Shown here: in pieces, positions 34,134 through 41,877 of the stretch
Numbering within the stretch: position 1 is the stretch's first letter
Layout: each line of letters opens with the position of its first letter
Assembly: GCF_017566145.1 (NCBI RefSeq)
Contig: NZ_JABFCL010000001.1
Span: 405,210 to 469,209 of the forward strand
Source of the DNA: Bittarella massiliensis (ex Durand et al. 2017)
GTDB taxonomy: Bacteria; Bacillota; Clostridia; Oscillospirales; Ruminococcaceae
Direction: 5' to 3'
DNA length: 64,000 nucleotides
Position numbers and translations under genes: made by a program
The notes under the pieces: generated by a model
Seen by the model: only the letters and a program-made list of their open reading frames with translations
What the model was told of the DNA's origin: nothing
The model's database searches: none

Positions 34134-34296
34134 GGAAGATGTGCAAAAGGCGCTTCAAAAGACATGTTTTCCTGTAAAAGTTGGTATTTTTTAGGTTCCT
34201 TTTGAGGAACATTTTACCGCATTATGGGCAGGTGTGGCCGGTTGTGGCGCGAAAGGTAAAGTCTGCTATATCGAGCAGCAGAGGGAGGGGACGACT

Positions 34297-34548
34297 TTGC
34301 CGAAAGACCTGTTGGAAGAGCTGGCGGACAGCCTTCACTGCACCTATCTGTCCGACCTGCACCGGGCAGACCTGCGAACACTTCTGCCGGATGCTGTCGC
34401 GCGGATACCCGCCTCTGCCCACCCCCTGCAGGAGTGGAACGACGCCGTTCTCTACCTTTCGGAGGGGGGCGCAGAGCCGTTTGACGATCCGGAACAGGCC
34501 AGGGCCTTTCTCCAACAGCCCCCCTCTCCCCCCCTCCAGACACAGTGA
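34297..34548 (+). CDS. Small hypothetical protein, paralogue of the protein at 24768
   Basis: The 83-residue protein starts MPKDLLEELADSL and contains TYLSDLHRADLR and IPASAHPLQEWNDAVLYL, which align with the protein at 24768-25013 over the whole core. TTG 34297 is chosen because GGGAGGGGACGA precedes it. It is acidic, probably helical, and has no membrane segment or metal motif. The family is not recognised; two separate single-gene copies in one window suggest a multi-copy family in this genome. Confidence 0.7.
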   Translation: MPKDLLEELADSLHCTYLSDLHRADLRTLLPDAVARIPASAHPLQEWNDAVLYLSEGGAEPFDDPEQARAFLQQPPSPPLQTQ

Positions 34549-34562
34549 CTATTGGCCCGCGC

Positions 34563-34598
34563 AAAAGTTCCCGGACGAGGGTCGTCCGGGGCTTTTTT
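34563..34598 (+). terminator. Intrinsic terminator
   Basis: CCCGGACGA pairs with TCGTCCGGG, followed by GCTTTTTT. Confidence 0.85.
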
Positions 34599-34850
34599 AA
34601 TGGGGATGATCCCTCCGCCATCGGACAGAAGCGCCTGCTGAAGGGGCTGCTCTTCCCATTTGGGCCCCTTCTTCTCCCCTCCTGCCGCTGCGGTTATGGC
34701 GCGGCGACGGATGGCTGGATCCGCCACCGGCCGCCCCGAAACCCGGTAGAGCCAAGATCGAGAGCCCTCTCCACCCCTTCTGGTGCAGGCCGCGCCCACC
34801 TTCCCTTTTCGCTTCAACCGAGGCGGGAGGCAGATGCCCCCGAGAGAAGC
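34599..34850. other. Gap before the CDF transporter promoter
   Basis: I find no gene or clear RNA in this stretch. The long open frames here on both strands have unusual composition and no ribosome sites. Confidence 0.4.
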
Positions 34851-34879
34851 TTGTTTTCTGCCGCCGGATGCGGTAAAAT
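34851..34879 (+). promoter_or_regulatory. Sigma-A promoter of the CDF transporter
   Basis: TTGTTT at 34851-34856 and TAAAAT at 34874-34879 are separated by 17 bases. Confidence 0.75.
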
Positions 34880-34978
34880 AAATGGGCATTTTTATCACCG
34901 GCACCAAAGCGCGCCAAGGGAGCCTGGGACCCATCCCCCGGCTTTTCTGCGGCAATTTTTTAGAAAGGGGGCGGTGAT

Positions 34979-36169
34979 ATGGCCTCTCTGCTGGTCAAGG
35001 CCTTTGTGCGGGACTGCGAACAGGTGGGGGATACCCGGGTTCGAGCCCGCTACGGCACCCTCTCCGGCGCGGTGGGCATCGCTGCCAATGTTTTGCTCTT
35101 CGCCGCCAAATTGGCGGTGGGCACCCTGGCGGGAAGTGTCTCCATTGTGGCCGACGCGGTGAACAACCTCTCCGATGCGGGCAGCTCCATCATCAGCCTG
35201 CTGGGCTTTAAAATTTCTGAAAAACCGGCGGACCGAGACCACCCCTTCGGCCATGGGCGCACCGAGTATGTGGCCGGGCTCATCATTGCCTTTTTGATCC
35301 TGCTGCTGGGCTTTGAGCTGGGGCGCACCTCGCTGGATAAAGTCCTCCACCCCGCCCCGGTGGAGACCTCGGCGGTGACGCTGGCGGTGCTGGCCGGCTC
35401 CATCGCCTGCAAGGTATGGCTGTGGTCTTTTAACCGGCGCATCGGCAAAGCCATCTCCTCCACCACCATCCTCGCCACCGCGCAGGACAGCCTCAACGAT
35501 GTGGTCGCCACCTCGGCGGTGTTGGCGGCGTCGGTGGTCTCCCTGCTGACCCCCCTGAACCTGGACGGATACATGGGGCTGGCGGTGGCGGCCTTCATCC
35601 TCTTCTCCGGGTACGGGGTGGCCAAGGACACCCTGGGGCCCCTGCTGGGACAGGCCCCCGACAGCGCCCTGGTGAGTGAGATCTCCCGCAAGGTCCTCTC
35701 CCACCCGCAGGTGCTGGGCATCCACGACCTGATGGTGCACAACTACGGCCCAGGCCGGACCTTTGCCTCCCTCCACGCCGAGGTGGACAGTTCCGCCGAC
35801 ATCCTGCAGAGCCACGATCTCATCGACAACATCGAAAAGGACCTGGCCCAGGAGATGGGAATTCAGATGGTCATTCACATGGACCCCATCGTCACCAACA
35901 ACGACACCGTCAACACCCTGCGGCAGACGGTTCTGGAGTGCGTGCAGCGCGTCCGGCCCGACTTGAGCATCCACGACTTTCGCGCGGTGCTGGGCGAGAC
36001 CCACAGCAACCTGATCTTCGACGTGATGGTGCCGGTGGACTGCCCGGTGAAAAACCACGATCTCTGCACCCAGATCGAGGCGCAGTTGCGGGAAATCGAT
36101 CCCCGCTACAACGCCGTCATCACGGTGGATCGGGGCTACCAGGTGGACTACGGCGAGCGCCGCGAGTAA
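34979..36169 (+). CDS. Cation diffusion facilitator (CDF) family metal transporter
   Basis: The 396-residue protein has about six membrane helices. The metal site is DAVNNLSDAG with DHPFGHGRTEY in the first half and DSLNDV in the fifth helix. Two tandem cytoplasmic dimerisation domains follow (about 220-300 and 310-390). The second C-terminal domain makes it longer than ZitB or FieF. Substrates of the family are Zn, Fe, Mn, Co or Cd; sequence alone does not decide. ATG 34979 has AGAAAGGGGG upstream. Confidence 0.9.
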   Translation: MASLLVKAFVRDCEQVGDTRVRARYGTLSGAVGIAANVLLFAAKLAVGTLAGSVSIVADAVNNLSDAGSSIISLLGFKISEKPADRDHPFGHGRTEYVAGLIIAFLILLLGFELGRTSLDKVLHPAPVETSAVTLAVLAGSIACKVWLWSFNRRIGKAISSTTILATAQDSLNDVVATSAVLAASVVSLLTPLNLDGYMGLAVAAFILFSGYGVAKDTLGPLLGQAPDSALVSEISRKVLSHPQVLGIHDLMVHNYGPGRTFASLHAEVDSSADILQSHDLIDNIEKDLAQEMGIQMVIHMDPIVTNNDTVNTLRQTVLECVQRVRPDLSIHDFRAVLGETHSNLIFDVMVPVDCPVKNHDLCTQIEAQLREIDPRYNAVITVDRGYQVDYGERRE

Positions 36170-36197
36170 ACGCCAAAAAACAGCCCTCTGGCCGAGA

Positions 36198-36236
36198 AAA
36201 AGCACCCGGCGGGAAAAAATCCCGCCGAGTGCTTTT
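36198..36236. terminator. Intrinsic terminator
   Basis: AAAAGCAC and GTGCTTTT arms with an inner GGCGGGA/TCCCGCC stem lie between convergent genes. Confidence 0.8.
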
Positions 36237-36282
36237 GACTTGCTATACCTCCATTTTGGAGGCCTCTGGAAGGTGCAGTCGA

Positions 36283-37182
36283 TCAGGCGTCAAAAAAGCC
36301 GAGGATCGCCATCCCCACCCCTGCCATGGCGATGAGGGCGTAGTGTTTGGCCGTGAGCTTTTCCTTGAGGAAAAGCCGGCTCCAGACCACGCTGAGCAGG
36401 CAGTAGCTGCTGATGACCGGCGCGGCGATGATGGGGTTGGCGCCGATGGCGAAGACGTAGAAGTACTGCCCCACCGTCTCGCAGAGGGCGGCGGCCATCT
36501 TGGGCTTCTCGTCCCAGACCACTAGCTTCTGCTTTTTGACGATCACCACGTAGACGAAAGCGCAGATCGCCAGGAAGAGGAAGGTGAACTCATAGGCCAT
36601 GTTGGCCTGCTCCTCGGCGATCACGGTGTCCAGCAGCAGGGCGTCGGCAAAGGTGCCCAAACCGTCGATGATGCAGTAGAGGATGGGGAAGAGGACGGCG
36701 ACGATGCTGCGGGTGTACTTCTTGTCCGGCGAGAGGGCCGCTTCCCGCCGCAGTTGGTCGTCCCGCCGCTTTTCGAGCAGGCTCAGCAGGAAGACCGCCA
36801 AGCAGATGAGAAAGACGGCGAAAAACTGAATGCCGTTCATGGTCTGCTTTAAAAAGACAAAGCAGAGGAGGGCCGCCACCGCCCCGGAGGAGTTGCAGAT
36901 GGGGCTGGAGATGGACAGCTCGATGTAGCGCAGCCCCACATAGCCAAAGATCATGGCCAGAATGTAGAGGAAGCTGGCGGGCAGGTAGGTGATGATGTCC
37001 CGCGGCGAAAAGGGGGTGCCGGTGGCGAGGAGGTAGATGGCGTGGACGCCCATCACCAGCCCCACGGCCATCACCATCTTCCAGTGGCTGTACTTGTCAG
37101 AGGGCTTGGAACCCATTTTGCTAAAGAGGTCGGAACCGCTCCACCCGAGCAGCGCCAACATAGAAAACCAAAACCAAGTCAT
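36283..37182 (-). CDS. DMT superfamily (EamA-like) transporter
   Basis: The 299-residue protein has about ten membrane helices arranged as two repeats, as in EamA permeases. The C-terminal repeat ends with SYCLLSVVWSRLFLKEKLT and a final helix, typical of drug/metabolite transporters. The substrate is unknown. ATG 37182 lies nine bases after AAAGGATGA; TTG 37191 would add three residues. A promoter about 240 bases upstream leaves a long GC-rich leader that may regulate the gene. Confidence 0.87.
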   Translation of the reverse strand: MTWFWFSMLALLGWSGSDLFSKMGSKPSDKYSHWKMVMAVGLVMGVHAIYLLATGTPFSPRDIITYLPASFLYILAMIFGYVGLRYIELSISSPICNSSGAVAALLCFVFLKQTMNGIQFFAVFLICLAVFLLSLLEKRRDDQLRREAALSPDKKYTRSIVAVLFPILYCIIDGLGTFADALLLDTVIAEEQANMAYEFTFLFLAICAFVYVVIVKKQKLVVWDEKPKMAAALCETVGQYFYVFAIGANPIIAAPVISSYCLLSVVWSRLFLKEKLTAKHYALIAMAGVGMAILGFFDA

Positions 37183-37420
37183 TGTATCCAATCATCCTTT
37201 TGCACAATTTGCCGCCGACAAAACGGCCGGTCGCTGCGAAAGGGGCGGTCGCTCACCGCAGCGCGGCGGCTCCCCGCGGGGGCGGCCTGCGGGGAAAGCG
37301 GTGGGCAATGCTGTCCCAGCAGCCCACGTGGGGGCAAAACGAAACGGGTTTCACAGTGCATTGTCCTTTCTGCGCGGCCCGCGGGCCCGCCTGATGATCT
37401 GCTTTCACACAAAGCGGTTT
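37183..37420 (-). promoter_or_regulatory. Long structured 5' leader of the DMT transporter gene
   Basis: Transcription from the promoter at 37421-37450 would give a leader of about 230 bases with several strong hairpins. One is GTGGGC, then TGCT/AGCA, then GCCCAC around 37295-37330; another is CCCCGC/GCGGGG near 37275-37295. I cannot match it to a known riboswitch class. A structured leader of this length before a transporter is typical of cis-regulation. Confidence 0.4.
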
Positions 37421-37450
37421 ATTGTATCACGGCGGGGCGCGCCCCGTCAA
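37421..37450 (-). promoter_or_regulatory. Sigma-A promoter of the DMT transporter
   Basis: On the minus strand TTGACG (37445-37450) and TACAAT (37421-37426) are separated by 18 bases. Confidence 0.75.
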
Positions 37451-37515
37451 GACAGGGTATAAAAAGACCGGTCAGAGCCCATACTCCTCCCAAATCAAAA
37501 GGAGGCGTTTTGCAA

Positions 37516-37728
37516 ATGTCTGAAATCAAGAGAAATACCGACCCCCTCGCCGAGCTGCCGGAGGGGCTGGGGATGGCCCTGGCCCGCAACTTTCCCGCCA
37601 TGGAGCGCTTCGGTTCCCTGCCGGAGGCGGCCAAGCGCCAGATCGTCGAGCGCACCCACCAAATTGGCTCCAAGCAGGAGATGGCCGCCTTTGTCCAGCA
37701 GATCGCCGAGGGAAAAACCGGCTTTTAA
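37516..37728 (+). CDS. Small conserved hypothetical protein
   Basis: The 70-residue soluble helical protein contains LPEGLGMALARNFPAMERF, then RTHQIGSKQEMAAFVQQI. Similar small proteins are common in clostridia, but I know of no assigned function. ATG 37516 follows AAAAGGAGG. It is short and read divergently from the DMT transporter leader. The next gene begins 81 bases later with its own promoter. Confidence 0.75.
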   Translation: MSEIKRNTDPLAELPEGLGMALARNFPAMERFGSLPEAAKRQIVERTHQIGSKQEMAAFVQQIAEGKTGF

Positions 37729-37734
37729 GGCCCC

Positions 37735-37763
37735 TTGCAAAAACCGTCCAAACCGTGTACCAT
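37735..37763 (+). promoter_or_regulatory. Sigma-A promoter of the oxidase-family gene
   Basis: TTGCAA at 37735-37740 and TACCAT at 37758-37763 are separated by 17 bases. Confidence 0.7.
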
Positions 37764-37809
37764 GGGGGTGTGGCAGAGATTGCCAACACAAAATTGGGGA
37801 GGTCTTTCC

Positions 37810-38202
37810 ATGCGTGAAATTGTCTCTTTTCTGCAAGATGCCGGCGCTTTCTTTCTGGCCACCGATGAGGGCGGCCAGCCCCGGGTGCGGCCCTTCGGCT
37901 CGGTGATGGAGTTTGAGGGGAAGCTGTTTTTCTGCACCGAAAACACCAAGGCCGTGTACCGCCAGCTGGCGGCCAATCCCAAATGCGAAATCTGCGCCCT
38001 CAAGGGGGAGGAGTGGCTGCGCCTGTGCGGAAAGGCCGTCTTTGTAGATGACAAGGCCGCCAAAGAGGCCATGTTTGCCGCCGACCCCGCCCTGGACGCC
38101 ATCTACGGCACCCCCGAAAACCCCGAGTACGTGGTCTTTTATCTGGACGGGCTGACCGCCCTGCTCTACCCCGAGGAGGGGGAGCCCGCCAAACTGCTGT
38201 AA
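37810..38202 (+). CDS. Pyridoxamine 5'-phosphate oxidase family protein
   Basis: The 130-residue protein has the flavin-binding split-barrel fold. GQPRVRPFGSVMEFEGKLFF and PKCEICALKGEEWLRL are characteristic of the small general-stress or flavin-reductase-like members. True PNP oxidase activity is unlikely at this length. ATG 37810 has GGGGAGG upstream. A decayed member of a related family lies at 5280-5700. Confidence 0.85.
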   Translation: MREIVSFLQDAGAFFLATDEGGQPRVRPFGSVMEFEGKLFFCTENTKAVYRQLAANPKCEICALKGEEWLRLCGKAVFVDDKAAKEAMFAADPALDAIYGTPENPEYVVFYLDGLTALLYPEEGEPAKLL

Positions 38203-38213
38203 TTTGCCACAGA

Positions 38214-38254
38214 TAAAAAAAGCAGAGCCGCCCCGCCGGGCGCTCTGCTTTTTT
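38214..38254. terminator. Bidirectional intrinsic terminator
   Basis: AAAAAAGCAGAGC pairs with GCTCTGCTTTTTT. It lies between convergent genes. Confidence 0.85.
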
Positions 38255-38266
38255 GCTTTTGTCCCC

Positions 38267-38614
38267 TTACAGCTTCTCCAACAGCCGCATCTTGATGGCC
38301 ACCACCCCGGCCGCCTCTTCCTGCACGGGGGTGTAGTACTGGTAAATGCCCGCCATCTTCTTCTCCAGACTGTCCGCCGGGCCGCAGCGGCCGTAGTCCA
38401 GATCGGAAAAGAGGGCGCGAAAGGTGGGATAGCGCAACAGCCCCTCCACCCGCACCACCAGCCGGCGGCTGCGCTCGGCAAAGTCGGTGAACACAATCTC
38501 GTCCCCCAGCTGCAAATCCCAGGTCTCCCGGTCGTACAGCCGCAATTCAAACTCCTTTGAACCGTTTAAAATATTTCCAAACGCCTTGGGGTTGATGTCC
38601 AGTTGACGGCGCAT
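38267..38614 (-). CDS. ASCH/PUA-like domain protein
   Basis: The 115-residue protein fits the ASCH (PUA-like) fold. It has the N-terminal helix PKAFGNILNGSKEFELRLYD, the strand LQLGDEIVFTDF and the later strand RRLVVRVEGLLRY. Such proteins bind RNA or modified nucleotides; some cut RNA. No partner is evident. The start is ATG 38614, with a GAGAAGAGGGGG ribosome site upstream. Confidence 0.75.
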   Translation of the reverse strand: MRRQLDINPKAFGNILNGSKEFELRLYDRETWDLQLGDEIVFTDFAERSRRLVVRVEGLLRYPTFRALFSDLDYGRCGPADSLEKKMAGIYQYYTPVQEEAAGVVAIKMRLLEKL

Positions 38615-38676
38615 CGCGCGTCCCCCTCTTCTCTTTTTTCAAAGCATACCACAACCGGCAGGCTTTGAAAAGAGGG

Positions 38677-39132
38677 TCACTGCACCAACCAGACCCGGCG
38701 GTGCTGCACCCCAAACGAGAGGGCTTCGCCGTGCCGCTCCACCGCCAGGTCGATGGTCTGGCCGCGAATGGCGCTGCCGGTGTCCTGCGCCTTGCGAAAG
38801 CCGATCCCCTCAATATAGAGGGTGGAGCCCAGAGGGATGACCTCGGGATCCACCGCCACTGTCACCCCCGCGCAGACCGGGTCGCCGCTGCGGGTGGTGT
38901 CCGAGCCGCCGCAGATGTGCGCATAGCGCTCGGTACAGTAGGCACAGAGGGCAAATTCCCCCAGCTCCTCCGCCGCAAAGGGGACGGCAAAGTCCCTCTC
39001 CCCTGCCGCAGGGAGATGGGCGGAGACAGCCGCGCAGGGGCGGGCGGTCAGTGCCCCCACCACCCCATTGCCACCGGTGAGGAGGAAGGGGGAGAAAGCG
39101 CAGAACAACAGCGCTACAAACCGTCGTTTCAC
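38677..39132 (-). CDS. Secreted 3D-domain protein (YuiC/MltA-like)
   Basis: The 151-residue protein has a signal peptide (MKRRFVALLFCAFSPFLL) and a C-terminal 3D domain. The domain runs from VAVDPEVIPLGSTLYIEG to AQDTGSAIRGQTIDLAV, where the conserved aspartates form the catalytic site. Members are lytic transglycosylase-like enzymes acting on peptidoglycan, several linked to spore germination or resuscitation. GTG 39132 has AGGTGG upstream. A CIRCE-like repeat lies 27 bases upstream of the start. Confidence 0.87.
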   Translation of the reverse strand: MKRRFVALLFCAFSPFLLTGGNGVVGALTARPCAAVSAHLPAAGERDFAVPFAAEELGEFALCAYCTERYAHICGGSDTTRSGDPVCAGVTVAVDPEVIPLGSTLYIEGIGFRKAQDTGSAIRGQTIDLAVERHGEALSFGVQHRRVWLVQ

Positions 39133-39158
39133 AGCGCGTCCACCTGCCTTTTTGCATT

Positions 39159-39185
39159 TTAGCAATCCATTTATTAGATTGCTAA
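39159..39185. promoter_or_regulatory. CIRCE-like inverted repeat
   Basis: TTAGCAATC, nine bases, GATTGCTAA form a perfect 9-9-9 inverted repeat. It differs from the CIRCE consensus (TTAGCACTC, nine bases, GAGTGCTAA) by one symmetric base change in each arm. It lies 30 bases upstream of the hsp20 -35 and between the divergent 3D-protein and hsp20 genes. Confidence 0.6.
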
Positions 39186-39214
39186 TCATTTTAAAATTGT
39201 TCATATTTCATCCC

Positions 39215-39242
39215 TTGATTTGTCACAAACCCGCAGTATACT
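39215..39242 (+). promoter_or_regulatory. Sigma-A promoter of hsp20
   Basis: TTGATT at 39215-39220 and TATACT at 39237-39242 are separated by 16 bases. The leader is about 105 bases. Confidence 0.7.
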
Positions 39243-39355
39243 GCAGTTGTAAGGAAGAGAAAGAGGGGATTTCCAATGGGACACAACCGAATGTGACCCC
39301 TAAAATGGAGTCCGAAAACCCGTTCACAGCAAAACGAGAAATGGAGGAATTGACA

Positions 39356-39778
39356 ATGTTTGAACTCATGCCTTTTGGGACCATCCGCAACAACCCGTTC
39401 CACGAGCTGGACAAATTGGAAAAACAGCTGTTTGGCGATTTCGGCAGCGACTTTTCCCAATTTCGCACCGACATCATCGAAAAACCGGACAGGTATATTT
39501 TAAAAGCCGACCTGCCGGGGTTTGAGAAAAACGACATCAAGGTGGACCTCAAGGGCGACACCTTGACCATCACCGCCCAACACGACGAGTCCAAAGAGGA
39601 CCGCCACGGCAACTATCTGCGAAAAGAGCGCAGAAGCGGCTCTTACACCAGAAGCTTCAGCGTCGCCGGCATCCAGGCCGACAGCATTGACGCCGAGTAC
39701 AAGCACGGGGTGCTGACCGTCACCCTGCCCAAAGAGCCCACCATCACACCCCCGTCCCACCAGATCGAAATTCGCTAG
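39356..39778 (+). CDS. Small heat shock protein, Hsp20/alpha-crystallin family
   Basis: The 140-residue chaperone holds unfolded proteins without ATP. The alpha-crystallin domain (about 40-130) includes DRYILKADLPGFEKNDIKV, the RSGSYTRSFSV strand and GVLTVTLPK; the C-terminal anchor motif is IEIR. ATG 39356 gives MFELMPFGTIRNNPF, with ATGGAGGAATTGAC upstream. An upstream CIRCE-like repeat suggests heat-shock control. Confidence 0.94.
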   Translation: MFELMPFGTIRNNPFHELDKLEKQLFGDFGSDFSQFRTDIIEKPDRYILKADLPGFEKNDIKVDLKGDTLTITAQHDESKEDRHGNYLRKERRSGSYTRSFSVAGIQADSIDAEYKHGVLTVTLPKEPTITPPSHQIEIR

Positions 39779-39787
39779 TGTTCCCGC

Positions 39788-39820
39788 AAGGGGCCGCACC
39801 ACAGGGCGCGGCCCCTTTTT
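39788..39820. terminator. Bidirectional intrinsic terminator
   Basis: AAGGGGCCGC pairs with GCGGCCCCTTTTT. It lies between convergent hsp20 and rubrerythrin genes. Confidence 0.85.
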
Positions 39821-39833
39821 CTCGCGCGCCCGC

Positions 39834-40412
39834 TCAGCCCTCTCCCCCGCCGGACCGTGCAAAGCCCCTCTGTCCGCCGCCGCAGAGAGGACAGGTTTGG
39901 GGCGGGGCGCAACCGTAGACGGGAAAGCCACAGCGCTGGCAGCGCCAACCGCGCGCCTCCCTCGCCCGCAGGAGGGTCCCCCCCTCGGCCTGGGCGGCCA
40001 GCTGCCCAAAGCGATCGCCGTGGGTCTTCTCCACCGAGGAAACCGCCAGGAAGAGGGCTGCCGCCTGCAAAAATCCCTCGTCCCGGGCAATCTGGGAGAG
40101 GGCGGCATAGAGCTCCCACTCCCGGTACTCGTCCTCCTGCGCGTCCCGCAGAGAGGCGCCCAGGTCGCCGCTGTGCACCGGGTAGGCGGCAATGATCTCG
40201 ATCTGGCTGCCCGCCAGTGGGCCCAGCAGCCGGTAGAAGGCGCAGGCGTGGGCCTCCTCCTCTTTGGCCGTTTGATGAAAAGCCCGGCAGACGGGCAGCC
40301 AGCCCTCACTCTCGGCTCTGCCGGCCGCCATCAGGTAACGGGTGCGCGCCTGACACTCGCCGGCAAAGGCGCGCATCAAAAGTTCTTTTGTCTTGCTGCC
40401 CTGTAGCCTCAA
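39834..40412 (-). CDS. Rubrerythrin
   Basis: The 192-residue protein has a four-helix di-iron domain (about 5-145; ligands in AFAGECQART, KEEEAHA, DEYREWE and SSVEKTHGDRF) and a C-terminal rubredoxin-like iron site (CQRCGFPVYG, then TCPLCGG). It reduces hydrogen peroxide in anaerobes. TTG 40412 gives MRLQGSKTKELLM, matching the usual N-terminus, with GAGAGGGGGC upstream; an ATG at 40475 would add 21 residues without support. Confidence 0.92.
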   Translation of the reverse strand: MRLQGSKTKELLMRAFAGECQARTRYLMAAGRAESEGWLPVCRAFHQTAKEEEAHACAFYRLLGPLAGSQIEIIAAYPVHSGDLGASLRDAQEDEYREWELYAALSQIARDEGFLQAAALFLAVSSVEKTHGDRFGQLAAQAEGGTLLRAREARGWRCQRCGFPVYGCAPPQTCPLCGGGQRGFARSGGGEG

Positions 40413-40555
40413 AAAAGAAGCCCCCTCTCGTTTTGCTGCTTTGAGTATGGGAATTTTTTGCGGGGGTATGCACAAAGAGAGTGGCCGCCGGAATAACCCG
40501 ACGGCTGGCGGCGCAGACTAGCAGTACAGCGCCATTTGACAAGGAGGATTGGGAG

Positions 40556-40702
40556 ATGAACGAATTCACCGCACACTTGAGCGAGGACAGCTACTTTGCC
40601 GGACTGCCCAAACTGATTCAGGAGACCATCAAGCAGACGGGGATCGAGTTTTCCTCGCAGGAGGAACTGCGCCAGTACGCGGAAAAACTGATGGACCGCT
40701 AG
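40556..40702 (+). CDS. Small conserved hypothetical protein
   Basis: The 48-residue protein contains DSYFAGLPKLIQETIKQTGIE and EELRQYAEKLM (two amphipathic helices). Its style is similar to the small protein at 37516. AAGGAGG lies eight bases before ATG 40556, and a strong terminator follows, so it is probably expressed. The function is unknown. Confidence 0.7.
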   Translation: MNEFTAHLSEDSYFAGLPKLIQETIKQTGIEFSSQEELRQYAEKLMDR

Positions 40703-40717
40703 GCGGGTTCACTGCAC

Positions 40718-40756
40718 AAAAAAGCGGGGAGGCCCAATGGGCCTCCCCGCCTTTTG
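40718..40756. terminator. Bidirectional intrinsic terminator
   Basis: GCGGGGAGGCCCA pairs with TGGGCCTCCCCGC, with AAAAAA on one side and TTTTG on the other. Confidence 0.88.
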
Positions 40757-40773
40757 TCGCGGTGTGAAAAGCG

Positions 40774-41367
40774 CTACTTCTCTTCGGTTTTGGGAGCCGC
40801 CTTTTTGGCGGCGGTTTTTTTGGCAGCCGGTTTCTTGGCCGGCGCCTTCTTGGCGGCGGGCTTTTTGGCCGCCGTCTTAGAGGCGGTCTTGGAGGTGCGG
40901 GTCACCGTCTTTTTAGCGGGGGTCACATCGGTGATGAGCCAGGCCTGGTTGTCGCCGCCCACGTCGTCCCAAATCTGCAGCTGGGCGCCGTCGCACTTGG
41001 CCATGTCGACAATGTCGATGCACTTGCCAGTCTGCTTGGACTTGATGCGCACCAGGTTCTCGCCGATCTCCTCTAAAAACCAGAGCTGGTTGTCGCCGCC
41101 GGCGAACTCCCACTGGTGCAGGCGGGTGCCGTTGTCGGTGCCGCCCATCTCCACATCCAGGCACTTGCCGGTGCCCTTGTTGATGATCTTGTAAAAGCGC
41201 CCCTCTTTTTTAAACTGCCACTGCTGCTCTTTGGCGGTGCCCACCTCGGCCAGGTAGATGGCCTCGCGGCCCTCGCCGGCGGCCTCGATCGCTTTGGCGC
41301 TGTCTTTGGCGGTAATGGTGTAGACCTTGGTGGCGGTCAGTTTCAAACTTGTCTCTTTTGCTGGCAT
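40774..41367 (-). CDS. Ricin-type beta-trefoil lectin domain protein with histone-H1-like tail
   Basis: The 197-residue protein has a ricin B-like trefoil (about 10-147) with three QxW motifs (QQW, QLW and QAW) and repeated GTGKCLD and QTGKCID units. A tail of about 45 residues follows, almost only Lys, Ala, Pro and Thr (AAKKPAAKKAPAKKPAAKK), like histone H1 or AlgP tails. No signal peptide or membrane segment is visible, so it should be cytoplasmic or packed with nucleic acid. The trefoil may bind sugars and the tail DNA, RNA or cell-wall anions. ATG 41367 has AGAGAAGGAG upstream. Confidence 0.85.
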   Translation of the reverse strand: MPAKETSLKLTATKVYTITAKDSAKAIEAAGEGREAIYLAEVGTAKEQQWQFKKEGRFYKIINKGTGKCLDVEMGGTDNGTRLHQWEFAGGDNQLWFLEEIGENLVRIKSKQTGKCIDIVDMAKCDGAQLQIWDDVGGDNQAWLITDVTPAKKTVTRTSKTASKTAAKKPAAKKAPAKKPAAKKTAAKKAAPKTEEK

Positions 41368-41839
41368 GGTGTTGGCTCCTTCTCTCCAAATAGTCGTCTC
41401 ATTTATAAACCGGCGGCAGGAATCGTCGACAGAACAATACTATGTATAAAGGCAAGACTGCCGGTAATATCGTGTAATCAGTATACCATTTTTTGAAAAA
41501 AAGGCAAATTTTTCGCTTTGCAAAGCGGTTTTTCCCCCATTTGCCCCCTGTTTTCCGGCCGCAAAGGGGGGCGAAGTCCGTCGATAAAGGAGGTCTTTCT
41601 CCACCTCTTCCCCAAAAACTCTATACCTGTTCCCACGCAATTGGACAGATGCACAATTTTTCTCAAAGCTTCTCTGCTTTCTTGACCTGGCGCCAAAAAG
41701 GTACACCGCAGAAGGGGTGTCAAAACCAGTTCTCCCAAACCGTCAAGAAAGGGGCGCCGGGAGCCGCAACATAGCCCAGGGCAGCCCCATGCACCCGCTT
41801 CTTCGGGGAGAGTGCCTCCTCCGGCAAGGAGAGCCCCCG
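41368..41839. other. Gap without a recognised gene
   Basis: No ORF here has a good start site or a recognisable product. AAAGGAGGT at 41587-41595 resembles a ribosome site, but no start codon follows at a useful distance. The region is less GC-rich than its surroundings near 41430-41500. Confidence 0.4.
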
Positions 41840-41877
41840 AAAACAGGGCTGGTTCCGCGTGGATCCAGCCCTGTTTT
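41840..41877. terminator. Bidirectional intrinsic terminator
   Basis: AAACAGGGCTGG pairs with CCAGCCCTGTTT. It overlaps the end of the yaaA gene. Confidence 0.8.

Noticed and set aside
41440..41738. Small minus-strand ORFs in the gap after the ricin-type gene
   Set aside because: No ribosome sites, no conserved features and overlapping frames of equal quality.
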